Program-made: the position numbers and the translations under genes
NCBI GenBank assembly: GCA_934254985.1
Contig: CAKQMS010000061.1
Span: 1 to 6,798 of the forward strand
DNA length: 6,798 nt
Origin: an uncultured Prevotella sp.
GTDB taxonomy: Bacteria; Bacteroidota; Bacteroidia; Bacteroidales; Bacteroidaceae
Direction of reading: 5' to 3'
Part shown: positions 1-6,340 of the stretch, in pieces
Layout: every line of letters begins with the position of its first letter
Position numbering within the stretch: the stretch's first letter is position 1
Notes under the pieces: model-generated
What the model saw: the letters and a program-made list of their open reading frames with translations, nothing else
Databases searched by the model: none
What the model was told of the DNA's origin: nothing

Positions 1-16
1 TAGAATATGCTGGTAA

Positions 17-1882
17 TTAAAGATTTACACTCGGATATTTCTGATTAGTTTTGGTTGTTCTATGGTTATAAATACAGTCAGAGAATGCATAGGAACCTAT
101 TGCCTGAACACTTGCCGGTATCTCTATGTTCTTCAAATTGCTACAACCTGTGAACATATGTTCGCCAATCTCTTCTTCATTATTAGGTAGTATGACAGTC
201 TGCAAACCATCCAAATAGGAGAAAAGGTATACTGGATGGACCGCATTTTTCTGGGTATAAATATACATATAACCTTTGTATCCGTTTTGATCGTAAACAT
301 CTATCATAGGTCCATCGCCTGAGTAGCTTGCATCTCTTAAGTCCAGATGATGCAAGGAACCATTATATTTTGAGCCATTGGTGTCATAGTAGCATCCCGC
401 CATCTCGCGGATATACTGTATGTCGTTAGTATTTATCGGACCCGACACCTTTAGATGTGTGATGCTGAACTTCTCGTTGTATCCTATCTTGTCCCTCAGT
501 GTACCAGCTGTTTCCAACGTCACCATCTTGCACTTTTGCGGATCCAAGTTGTCTATGATATGTTCAAAGCTGCCCCATCCGTTTGCCAACCAATAGCTTT
601 GGTAAGCACCCGTGGGTACATAAAGATAGCAGTTGCTGAAGTCGATGCCATTGAATGTGCTCTGACTTGCTGTGATGGGCGCAGCCATATTGGCATCGAT
701 ACGCTCCATGGCGTTGCATCCTGCAAACGCGTACGAACCTATGCTTTGCAAGCTGGAAGGTAGGTCCAGACTTGTAAGCTTGCTGCAGTCTGCCAACGCA
801 CGATAGCCAAGTGAGTTGAGGTAGATAGGCAGTTTCAAGTCGGTCAAGCTGCTGCAGCCGTCGAAGGCATAATCGTCTATAGAGAGGAGATACTGCGGCA
901 AGTTTACTAACGACAGACTGCTGCAACCTTTGAACATGCCACGTGGAAGGGTCTTTATGTTTTCTGGCACCCTCATACCTTTCAGGCTTTTGCAGTTTTC
1001 AAACACATACGTTCCTATTGACGGAGTGCCTAATAATAAATTTGCAATCCATGTCAGCTTACTGCATCCTGCAAAAGCCCGGTCGCCAATGCTCTCAATA
1101 TAGTTGTAGTTAAAGAAATATTGCATATTGGCACAGCCCTCGAAAGTAGAGGCAGAAATATTTACAAGATCAGTCGGTACGTTTATGCCTTTCAAACTGC
1201 TGCATCCGTAGAAAGCATATTGGCCTATATAGGTAACATTGGCTGGTATTTGAATTTCTGTCAAGCTGCTGCATCCGCTGAAGGCATATTCGCCGATAGA
1301 TGTAATGGTTGGCGATAAACTAATGTCCACTAAACTACTACAATCTTTAAAGGTGTTATTGCCTATCTGTACAAGATTATCGGGCATTTTAGCGGTTGTC
1401 AAGTTTCGGCAACCCATAAGCGAGAAGTTGTAGTCCTTATATAGGTTTGGCAGGACAACCGTCTTCAGATTGTATAGATAAGCCAATGGAAATAGGCAAT
1501 CATTCAAAGTTGAGCGATAGCCATTCTCGTCGTAAAACTCGAAACTATGGACATACGATATCTGACTTATGCTTCCTAAATCAAGATATTGCAGGTGGCC
1601 ATCATACTTGCTCCCGTTTCCGTTGTAATAGCATCCTGCCATCTTGCGGATGAAGCGGATGTCGTCAGAATTTAAAAAACCGGTAATCTTCAGATTGGTG
1701 ATTTTGTACATCTTGTCGCTCTGGATGATGTTGCTCAGCGTGCCTGCGGTAGGTACGTTCACCGTGATCTGCTGTGTTACAAGACCCGAGTCGTCGGCAT
1801 ATGCCACCCTCACGCTACAAAGCAGCATGATTAGCACTAACAAGATATGCCTTTTGCCAGTCAGTAATGTAAAGTGTTTCAT
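17..1882 (-). CDS. Secreted BspA-like leucine-rich repeat protein, second module cut short
   Basis: The 621-residue product starts with a signal peptide: basic residues, a hydrophobic stretch at about 12-22, and a likely signal peptidase I site after AYA (29). No lipobox fits Cys22, so it is probably not a lipoprotein. A head domain (about 38-158) leads into ten leucine-rich repeats of about 23 residues (159-389). Each follows the LRR_5 pattern: SSL start, I/V-x-I/L-P, SIG, AF, then GC. A cap (390-444) with a YVPTGAY motif follows. A second copy of the head (454-515) matches residues 41-102 without gaps at about half of the positions. It is followed by only about two repeats (560-603) and an unrelated polar tail (604-621). 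The BspA family comprises surface or secreted binding proteins of Bacteroidota and oral pathogens; the ligand here cannot be inferred. No type IX secretion C-terminal domain is visible. The start has no Shine-Dalgarno sequence but is fixed by the signal peptide. Confidence 0.88.
   Translation of the reverse strand: MKHFTLLTGKRHILLVLIMLLCSVRVAYADDSGLVTQQITVNVPTAGTLSNIIQSDKMYKITNLKITGFLNSDDIRFIRKMAGCYYNGNGSKYDGHLQYLDLGSISQISYVHSFEFYDENGYRSTLNDCLFPLAYLYNLKTVVLPNLYKDYNFSLMGCRNLTTAKMPDNLVQIGNNTFKDCSSLVDISLSPTITSIGEYAFSGCSSLTEIQIPANVTYIGQYAFYGCSSLKGINVPTDLVNISASTFEGCANMQYFFNYNYIESIGDRAFAGCSKLTWIANLLLGTPSIGTYVFENCKSLKGMRVPENIKTLPRGMFKGCSSLSLVNLPQYLLSIDDYAFDGCSSLTDLKLPIYLNSLGYRALADCSKLTSLDLPSSLQSIGSYAFAGCNAMERIDANMAAPITASQSTFNGIDFSNCYLYVPTGAYQSYWLANGWGSFEHIIDNLDPQKCKMVTLETAGTLRDKIGYNEKFSITHLKVSGPINTNDIQYIREMAGCYYDTNGSKYNGSLHHLDLRDASYSGDGPMIDVYDQNGYKGYMYIYTQKNAVHPVYLFSYLDGLQTVILPNNEEEIGEHMFTGCSNLKNIEIPASVQAIGSYAFSDCIYNHRTTKTNQKYPSVNL
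716..1408 (-). repeat. 69-bp tandem repeat array encoding ten leucine-rich repeats
   Basis: Ten units of 69 bp (one of 72 bp) encode the 23-residue repeats of the BspA-like protein. The period is visible in the DNA itself: on the plus strand the element TCAARCTGCTGCATCC recurs at 1192 and 1261, and related forms with CTGCTGCA occur near 845 and 920. The AT-rich interior of each unit varies more than the part encoding the GC-SSL junction. Such arrays can gain or lose units by recombination or slippage. Confidence 0.8.
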
Positions 1883-1931
1883 AAAACGTTGTATATTTAG
1901 TATCTTTGTTGAAAAAAAGTTTCACTAATCG

Positions 1932-1939
1932 CAAAGTTA
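1932..1939 (-). promoter_or_regulatory. Probable -7 promoter element for the leucine-rich repeat gene
   Basis: Read on the minus strand this is TAACTTTG, a perfect match to the Bacteroidota -7 consensus TAnnTTTG. It lies about 50 bases upstream of the start codon at 1882, giving a leader of roughly 45 nt. No TTTG is found at the expected -33 position (about 1960-1963), so the promoter may be weak or depend on an activator. Confidence 0.5.
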
Positions 1940-1970
1940 CAAAAAAAATCCGTTATGTAGAGCATATTAT

Positions 1971-2017
1971 TTAAATAAAAAAAAGGATGAAACCTAAAAT
2001 TATAGGCTTCATCCTTT
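1971..2017 (-). terminator. Intrinsic terminator of the malate dehydrogenase gene
   Basis: The arms 1982-1996 and 2003-2017 form a 15-bp stem around a 6-nt loop. The single imperfect pair is A-C in a plus-strand transcript but a G-U wobble in a minus-strand transcript. The minus-strand RNA also runs into eight U residues (1984 to 1977) right after the stem. Both facts assign it to the mdh transcript, about 50 nt past the mdh stop, and it should insulate the LRR gene downstream. Confidence 0.88.
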
Positions 2018-2068
2018 AAAATATGTCTCTTACAAATATATGTTTGCGAAAGATGTTTCTCTAACTAA

Positions 2069-3061
2069 TTAGAGGTTTGGATTCATCTTTGTCCACTCAG
2101 CTACTGGAGGAACGATGCCAAGCTCTACGATCTCATCGCGCATCTTGCAAAGGTGCTCGTAAGACTTAGCGAGAGAAGCGAGCTCCTCTTCTGTGCCTGT
2201 AGGCTCTGTGAAGTGAACACCAGTCTTGTCGATTGTTGTAGGCATAGCCATCATAACGTTCTTGAAGCCGAGCTTGTCGTTGCTTACATAGCATCCTGCT
2301 GGCAATGTGAACTTCTTACCACCCATAGCAGCCTCAATCATCTTAACAGCGTTGTAGGCTGGGCTCTGGAATGAGCTGCGGCCACGAAGCTTGATGATGT
2401 TTGAACCACCCTGTACTGTGTGGTGCTTGATCTCTTCCCAACGCTCGTCTGAAAGACCCATCTCTGACAATGGCTTGCCGTCAATCTTAACCTGAGAAGC
2501 GAATACTGCCATCTGCTCACCGTGACCACCATAAGTATGGGCGCCAGTAACCTTATCCTGCTGTACACCGAACTCAAGAGCCAAAGCCTGCTGCAAACGT
2601 GTAGAGTCGAGGGCTGCGAGAGATGTAAGCTGGTTTGGCTTCAAACCAGAGTGGATAAGAGCTGTAAGAGCTGTAACGTCAGCAGGGTTGAAGATAACTA
2701 CTACGTGCTCAACCTCTGGACAATACTTCTTGATGTTGTCACCGAAATCAGCAGCAATCTGGCAGTTGCCCTTCAAAAGGTCCTCACGTGTCATACCTTC
2801 CTTACGTGGAGCACCACCTGAAGAGATGATGTACTTAGCACCTGTGAAAGCTTCCTCTGCGTTTACTGTATAGGTGAGGTTTGCACCTTCGAAAGCACAC
2901 TGCTGCATCTCGTCGAATACACCATGAACACCTGGCTCATAGATATCGTAGAGGCAGATGTTAGGAGTTAGACCGAGCATCAAAGCGCTCTGAACCATGT
3001 TAGAACCAATCATACCGCCGGCACCGACGATCAAGAGTTTGTCATTAGTTAAAAATTCCAT
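2069..3061 (-). CDS. mdh: Malate dehydrogenase (NAD-dependent)
   Basis: The 330-residue protein interconverts malate and oxaloacetate with NAD in the cytoplasm. In Bacteroidales this step belongs to the reductive route from oxaloacetate through malate and fumarate to succinate. An N-terminal Rossmann fold is shown by the glycine-rich loop VGAGGMIG (12-19) and by Asp39 at the end of the second strand, which favours NAD over NADP. The mobile loop APRKEGMTR carries Arg86 at the substrate-specificity position (Gln in lactate dehydrogenases, Arg in malate dehydrogenases) and Arg92. Asn125, the Asp152/Arg155 pair in LDSTR, and His180 in GGHGEQM complete the active site. The sequence differs clearly from the classical 312-residue bacterial Mdh: it is longer at both ends and has an RGRSSFQSPAY segment near 226-236. 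The malate assignment rests mainly on Arg86. The gene appears to be transcribed alone, with its own terminator. The start is fixed by the MEFLTNDKLLIVGAG beginning; there is no Shine-Dalgarno sequence next to it. Confidence 0.92.
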   Translation of the reverse strand: MEFLTNDKLLIVGAGGMIGSNMVQSALMLGLTPNICLYDIYEPGVHGVFDEMQQCAFEGANLTYTVNAEEAFTGAKYIISSGGAPRKEGMTREDLLKGNCQIAADFGDNIKKYCPEVEHVVVIFNPADVTALTALIHSGLKPNQLTSLAALDSTRLQQALALEFGVQQDKVTGAHTYGGHGEQMAVFASQVKIDGKPLSEMGLSDERWEEIKHHTVQGGSNIIKLRGRSSFQSPAYNAVKMIEAAMGGKKFTLPAGCYVSNDKLGFKNVMMAMPTTIDKTGVHFTEPTGTEEELASLAKSYEHLCKMRDEIVELGIVPPVAEWTKMNPNL

Positions 3062-3087
3062 AACTACAATTTATTTGTTAAGTTGTT

Positions 3088-3106
3088 TATAAATATTCTA
3101 TTTATA
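3088..3106 (-). other. Perfect AT-only hairpin in the mdh leader
   Basis: TATAAATA (3088-3095) and TATTTATA (3099-3106) are perfect inverted repeats of 8 bp separated by 3 nt. The element lies between the predicted mdh transcription start and the start codon, just downstream in the transcript of an SD-like GGAGG at 3112-3116. With only A-T pairs the RNA hairpin would be weak, so a role is speculative. Confidence 0.45.
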
Positions 3107-3131
3107 TTATTCCTCCTTCGCTTTTCGAGCG

Positions 3132-3139
3132 CAAAGTTA
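3132..3139 (-). promoter_or_regulatory. Probable -7 promoter element for mdh
   Basis: Minus-strand TAACTTTG matches the Bacteroidota TAnnTTTG element exactly. It lies about 70 bases upstream of the mdh start, giving a leader of around 65 nt. No clear TTTG is present at the -33 position. The octamer, and the flanking GCGAT or GCGC on its 3' side, resembles the element ahead of the LRR gene. Confidence 0.5.
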
Positions 3140-3180
3140 ATAAAAAATAAGAGAAAAGAGTTATTAATTTATGTTTATCT

Positions 3181-3212
3181 TTTGTTGTTTATTCTTAAAA
3201 GCTGTATCTTTG
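3181..3212 (+). promoter_or_regulatory. Bacteroidota-type promoter of the aminopeptidase gene
   Basis: TTTG (3181-3184), a 20-bp spacer and TATCTTTG (3205-3212) match both boxes of the sigma-ABfr consensus. Transcription should start near 3217-3220, leaving a leader of about 20 nt before the ATG at 3240. It is divergent from the mdh promoter, with the two -7 boxes about 65 bp apart. Confidence 0.8.
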
Positions 3213-3239
3213 TAAAGTAGAATTAGCAAATGATTACCT

Positions 3240-5027
3240 ATGAACAATATTATCGTCGAAAGATTGTCGTTATTACGTGAAGTGATGAGGAGAGAGAAGC
3301 TGTCGGCTTTCATCTTTCCAAGTACTGATGCTCATAATGGAGAGTATGTTCCTGATCATTGGAAGTCGCGCGAGTGGGTGTCGGGATTCAATGGCTCGGC
3401 AGGCACTGTGGTGGTTACGCAGAATGAGGCTGCTCTATGGACAGATTCCAGATATTTTATTGCAGCCGAAGAACAACTGCAGGGTACTGGTATAGCGCTG
3501 ATGAAGCTAAAGATGCCTGGTACACCAACAATTTCAGAATGGTTGGGTAGAAAGCTTGCTTGTGTAGATAGTCCAGAGGTGGGTGTCGATGGCATGGTGA
3601 ACTCTATCAATACCGTAGAGGCATTGCGATTTGAACTGCGACGCCAGGGAGGTATCACGCTACGTACTAATTTTGATCCGTTGCGAGATATATGGACCGA
3701 CCGTCCTGCCATTCCTCAGAATCCTGTAGAGATACATCCTGTGGAGTATGCAGGTGTGGATACTGCGGAAAAGTTGGCACAGATAAGAAAGTCGCTTGCA
3801 CGTCAGCATGCTGATGGTATACTTGTGTCTTCGCTCGATGATATTGCATGGGTGTTGAATCTTCGTGGTTCGGATGTTCATTGCAATCCTGTTTTTGTTT
3901 CTTATCTCCTTATCGGTCCTGAGACTGCTACATTATATATTAATAAGGTGAAGTTGCAGAATGGGGTGGAGGAGTATCTCTGTAAGCATGGCATTAATAT
4001 TGATGATTATCAGAATGTGAAGTCTGGAGTTAAGAAGTATGAAGGCTTTAGTCTGTTACTCGACCCAGAGGAAACAAGTTATTCGGTATTCAAGGCTGTT
4101 GGCGATGTAGATGTAGTATGTCAAACCTCGCCAGTTCCTTATATGAAGGCGGTAAAGAATGATGCAGAGATAAAAGGCTATCGCAGCGCTATGCTGAAGG
4201 ATGGCATTGCGATGGTGAAGTTCTTGAAGTGGTTGAAGCCTGCTGTAGAAGCTGGGGGACAGACAGAAATGTCGGTAGACAGAAAGCTTACAGCTCTAAG
4301 AGCAGAACAACCATTATTCTGCGACATATCTTTCGATACTATCGCAGGTTATGCCGACCATGGAGCCATTGTTCATTATGAAGCTACTCCAGAGACCGAC
4401 CGAGAGTTGGAACCTCATGGTTTGTTGCTCTTGGATAGTGGTGCACAATATCAAGATGGAACAACGGATATTACTCGTACTATAGCCCTTGGACCTGTAA
4501 GCGAAGAAGAAAAACATGTGTATACCCTTGTGCTGAAAGGACATATACAGATAGAACTATGCAAATTCCCTAAAGGTGTTGCAGGCACACAGATAGATGT
4601 CTTGGCTCGTGAGGCTATGTGGCGTGATGGAATGAACTATCTTCATGGCACAGGACATGGAGTAGGCTCGTATCTGAATGTGCATGAAGGACCTCATCAG
4701 ATTCGTATGGAATGGATGTCTACACCTTTTGTAGAAGGAATGACAGTGACAGACGAACCTGGATTGTATCTTGCTGGACGTTTCGGAGTGAGAATAGAGA
4801 ATACACTTATCGTAGAGAAATATAAGGAAACAGAGTTCGGTGAGTTCCTTAAGTTTGATTCTCTTACCCTTTGTCCTGTCGATACTGTGCCTATTGATAA
4901 GTCGATGCTGCTGCAGGAAGAAATAGATTGGCTTAACGATTATCATGCTATAGTTTACCGAGAGCTGGCTCCACATCTTAACGATGAAGAAAAAGCATGG
5001 TTGAAGGATGCAACGTTGCCAATTTGA
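3240..5027 (+). CDS. Xaa-Pro aminopeptidase (peptidase family M24B)
   Basis: The 595-residue enzyme removes an N-terminal residue that precedes proline, using two metal ions. It has the three-domain layout of eukaryotic XPNPEP1-type enzymes: two creatinase-like N-terminal domains (about 7-140 and 165-300), a pita-bread catalytic domain (about 310-530) and a C-terminal extension (about 535-595). All five expected metal ligands are present: Asp399 in LLLDSG, Asp410 in TTDITRT, His473 in GTGHGVG, Glu506 in TDEPGLY and Glu520 in VRIENT. The catalytic histidines His379 (AIVHY) and His482 (NVHEGP) are also there. No signal peptide is seen, so it is probably cytoplasmic, suited to turnover of proline-containing peptides in a peptide-fermenting organism. 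Length is normal for the family. No Shine-Dalgarno sequence precedes the ATG, and the short leader after a strong promoter supports this start. It appears monocistronic, although no clear terminator is visible before the rpsU promoter. Confidence 0.94.
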   Translation: MNNIIVERLSLLREVMRREKLSAFIFPSTDAHNGEYVPDHWKSREWVSGFNGSAGTVVVTQNEAALWTDSRYFIAAEEQLQGTGIALMKLKMPGTPTISEWLGRKLACVDSPEVGVDGMVNSINTVEALRFELRRQGGITLRTNFDPLRDIWTDRPAIPQNPVEIHPVEYAGVDTAEKLAQIRKSLARQHADGILVSSLDDIAWVLNLRGSDVHCNPVFVSYLLIGPETATLYINKVKLQNGVEEYLCKHGINIDDYQNVKSGVKKYEGFSLLLDPEETSYSVFKAVGDVDVVCQTSPVPYMKAVKNDAEIKGYRSAMLKDGIAMVKFLKWLKPAVEAGGQTEMSVDRKLTALRAEQPLFCDISFDTIAGYADHGAIVHYEATPETDRELEPHGLLLLDSGAQYQDGTTDITRTIALGPVSEEEKHVYTLVLKGHIQIELCKFPKGVAGTQIDVLAREAMWRDGMNYLHGTGHGVGSYLNVHEGPHQIRMEWMSTPFVEGMTVTDEPGLYLAGRFGVRIENTLIVEKYKETEFGEFLKFDSLTLCPVDTVPIDKSMLLQEEIDWLNDYHAIVYRELAPHLNDEEKAWLKDATLPI

Positions 5028-5068
5028 TGATGCATAGATTGCGCAAAAGTAAAAAAGTCTGCTAAAAC

Positions 5069-5100
5069 TTTGGTAGATAGGAAAATAAGATGTAACTTTG
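5069..5100 (+). promoter_or_regulatory. Bacteroidota-type promoter of the rpsU operon
   Basis: TTTG (5069-5072), 20 bp of spacing and TAACTTTG (5093-5100) match the phylum's consensus at both boxes. Predicted initiation is near 5105-5108, giving an rpsU leader of about 60 nt. It is the only convincing promoter before rpsU, and none is evident between rpsU and hpf. Confidence 0.82.
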
Positions 5101-5112
5101 CACCCGCAAATT

Positions 5113-5127
5113 GTGGACTCGTTCCAC
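5113..5127 (+). other. Short hairpin in the rpsU leader
   Basis: GTGGA (5113-5117) pairs with TCCAC (5123-5127) across a 5-nt loop. It sits near the predicted 5' end of the mRNA and three bases before two ATG codons at 5131 and 5135. It could stabilise the 5' end or be part of a ribosomal-protein leader. Five pairs alone are weak evidence. Confidence 0.4.
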
Positions 5128-5134
5128 TTAATGA

Positions 5135-5170
5135 ATGTTTAATCTAAAATTTAAAAGCAAAAAACAATGA
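5135..5170 (+). CDS. Possible 11-residue leader peptide ORF overlapping the rpsU start
   Basis: In the rpsU leader an ATG opens an 11-codon ORF, MFNLKFKSKKQ, with four lysines. Its TGA stop (5168-5170) overlaps the rpsU ATG (5167-5169) as ATGA. That geometry is typical of translational coupling by termination and reinitiation. A second ATG four bases earlier opens only a 3-codon ORF. There is no Shine-Dalgarno sequence, and AT-rich leaders produce short ORFs by chance, so translation is unproven. Confidence 0.25.
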   Translation: MFNLKFKSKKQ

Positions 5171-5358
5171 TTATTGTACCAGTTAAAGATGGTGAGAACA
5201 TTGAGAGAGCTCTCAAGAAGTTCAAGAGAAAGTTCGAAAAGACAGGTGTTGTAAAGGAGCTTCGCGCTCGTCAGCAGTATGACAAGCCATCTGTTTTGAA
5301 GAGACTCAAGATGGAGCACGCTATCTACGTACAGCAGTTGCGTCAGACCGAAGAATAA
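5167..5358 (+). CDS. rpsU: 30S ribosomal protein bS21
   Basis: This 63-residue basic protein begins MIIVPVKDGENIERALKKFKRK and has the bS21 pattern throughout: a short N-terminal strand, then two helices rich in Lys and Arg (KFEKTGVVKELRARQQY at about 23-39). In Bacteroidota ribosomes bS21 sits at the 3' end of 16S rRNA and, with bS6 and bS18, helps to sequester the anti-Shine-Dalgarno tail, which fits the near absence of SD sequences in this window. Its own leader has none, only an A-rich stretch before the ATG. It is first in an apparent operon: the recombinase start follows after about 77 bases without an obvious terminator or promoter. Confidence 0.97.
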   Translation: MIIVPVKDGENIERALKKFKRKFEKTGVVKELRARQQYDKPSVLKRLKMEHAIYVQQLRQTEE

Positions 5359-5435
5359 AAAATCTTCGAAAAAATTTGGTAGTTTGAATATATTTCCGTA
5401 AATTCGTTGCCGAAAACATATTGTTGAACGTCGGC

Positions 5436-6317
5436 ATGATGATAGAAGAATTTTTGGACTACTTGCGTTACGAACGCAACCGCTCACCGAAAACGGTTAA
5501 AGAATATGAGGCTGACCTCATGGCTTTTGAGCGGTTCTTCCAAAATTTGGATACTCATCTCTCTTGGGAGTCGATAGACTCTGATATTATCCGCGACTGG
5601 ATGGAGAGCATGATGGATAAAGGAAACAATGCCACGTCTGTCAAACGAAGGCTGTCGGCGTTGCGTTCCTTTTATCGTTTTGCACTCATGAGGGGAAAGG
5701 TTGATAAAGACCCTGCTCATGTCGTGGAAGGTCCTAAAGCTAGTAGACCGCTACCGCAATTTCTAAAGGAGTCTGAGATAAACAAACTTTTGGATGATGT
5801 GGAGTGGGGGACAGATTATAAAGATGTACGTGCGCGTACCTTTATTATATTGTTCTATACTACGGGCATCCGCTTGTCGGAGCTGATAGGACTGGATGAT
5901 ATTGCGGTGAATCTCGAAACAAAAGAGATTAAAGTTACCGGTAAGGGAAATAAACAAAGGATTGTTCCTTTCGGACAGGAATTGAAAGAAGCTCTCGTTA
6001 ATTATGTGAAACTCCGTGATGAAGTGGTGGAACGTAAGAGTGATGCTTTCTTCCTAACTGAAAATGGAGAACGGGTTAAGGCGGATATGGTAAGACAAGA
6101 GGTAAAGCGATGTCTTTCGCTTGTCTGTACTTTGAAAAAGAAAAGTCCGCACGTACTCCGGCATACCTTCGCTACGTCGATGCTTAATAATGGTGCCAGT
6201 ATAGAAAGTGTTAGAAAGCTGCTCGGTCATGAGAGTGCTTCTACTACCGAAATCTACACTCATACCACTTTCGAGCAGTTGAAACGAGTTTATAATAAAG
6301 CCCATCCAAGGGCCTAA
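5436..6317 (+). CDS. xerC: Tyrosine recombinase of the XerC/XerD family
   Basis: The product of 293 residues is a site-specific recombinase, which in this family resolves chromosome dimers at dif during cell division. An N-terminal SAM-like core-binding domain (about 1-90) precedes the catalytic domain (about 105-285). All catalytic residues are present: Arg146 in TTGIRLSEL, Lys170 in the GKGNK hairpin, His239 and Arg242 in HVLRHTFAT, His265 in LLGHESAST and the nucleophile Tyr274 in EIYTHTT. Its length and its place between rpsU and hpf suggest a housekeeping Xer protein rather than an integrase of a mobile element, and no attachment sites or cargo are nearby. XerC versus XerD cannot be settled from one sequence. 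I chose the first ATG of two in tandem (5436, 5439); an in-frame TTG at 5421 would add five residues without supporting evidence. Confidence 0.9.
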   Translation: MMIEEFLDYLRYERNRSPKTVKEYEADLMAFERFFQNLDTHLSWESIDSDIIRDWMESMMDKGNNATSVKRRLSALRSFYRFALMRGKVDKDPAHVVEGPKASRPLPQFLKESEINKLLDDVEWGTDYKDVRARTFIILFYTTGIRLSELIGLDDIAVNLETKEIKVTGKGNKQRIVPFGQELKEALVNYVKLRDEVVERKSDAFFLTENGERVKADMVRQEVKRCLSLVCTLKKKSPHVLRHTFATSMLNNGASIESVRKLLGHESASTTEIYTHTTFEQLKRVYNKAHPRA

Positions 6318-6330
6318 CCTTTTAAAAAAC

Positions 6331-6336
6331 GGAGGT
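6331..6336 (+). promoter_or_regulatory. Strong Shine-Dalgarno sequence of hpf
   Basis: GGAGGT lies four bases before the hpf ATG, an ideal SD spacing. It is the only gene in this window with a canonical SD, which is notable because Bacteroidota ribosomes normally keep the anti-SD hidden. It confirms the hpf start at 6341. Confidence 0.85.
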
Positions 6337-6340
6337 AACT

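Noticed and set aside
17..75. Simple frameshift as cause of the odd LRR C-terminus
   Set aside because: I read the other two minus-strand frames after AFSDC: one stops almost at once and the other gives about 16 residues without a leucine-rich pattern.
564..926. Minus-strand ORF of 120 codons inside the LRR gene
   Set aside because: It lies in another frame of the repeat-bearing gene; the repeated DNA keeps the alternative frame open. It has no promoter, no start context and no recognisable domain.
1815..1822. Lipoprotein signal at Cys22 of the LRR protein
   Set aside because: The residue before the cysteine is leucine, not Gly/Ala/Ser, and a normal signal peptidase I site (AYA) follows at 27-29.
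4557..4976. Minus-strand ORF of 139 codons opposite the aminopeptidase
   Set aside because: It is antisense to the conserved catalytic domain, whose metal ligands are all in the plus frame; no protein-like pattern or upstream signal is seen.
5421..5435. TTG start for the recombinase, adding five residues
   Set aside because: There is no SD or other support, and the family typically begins near MIEEFLDYL, which the ATGs at 5436 and 5439 provide.
5128..5487. Minus-strand ORF of 119 codons across rpsU and the xer start
   Set aside because: It overlaps two clear genes and the rpsU leader completely, and its translation shows no family features.
5028..6340. dif or phage attachment site near the recombinase
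   Set aside because: No sequence with two Xer-like arms around a central spacer, and no direct repeats flanking the gene, were found; a housekeeping Xer gene need not lie next to dif.
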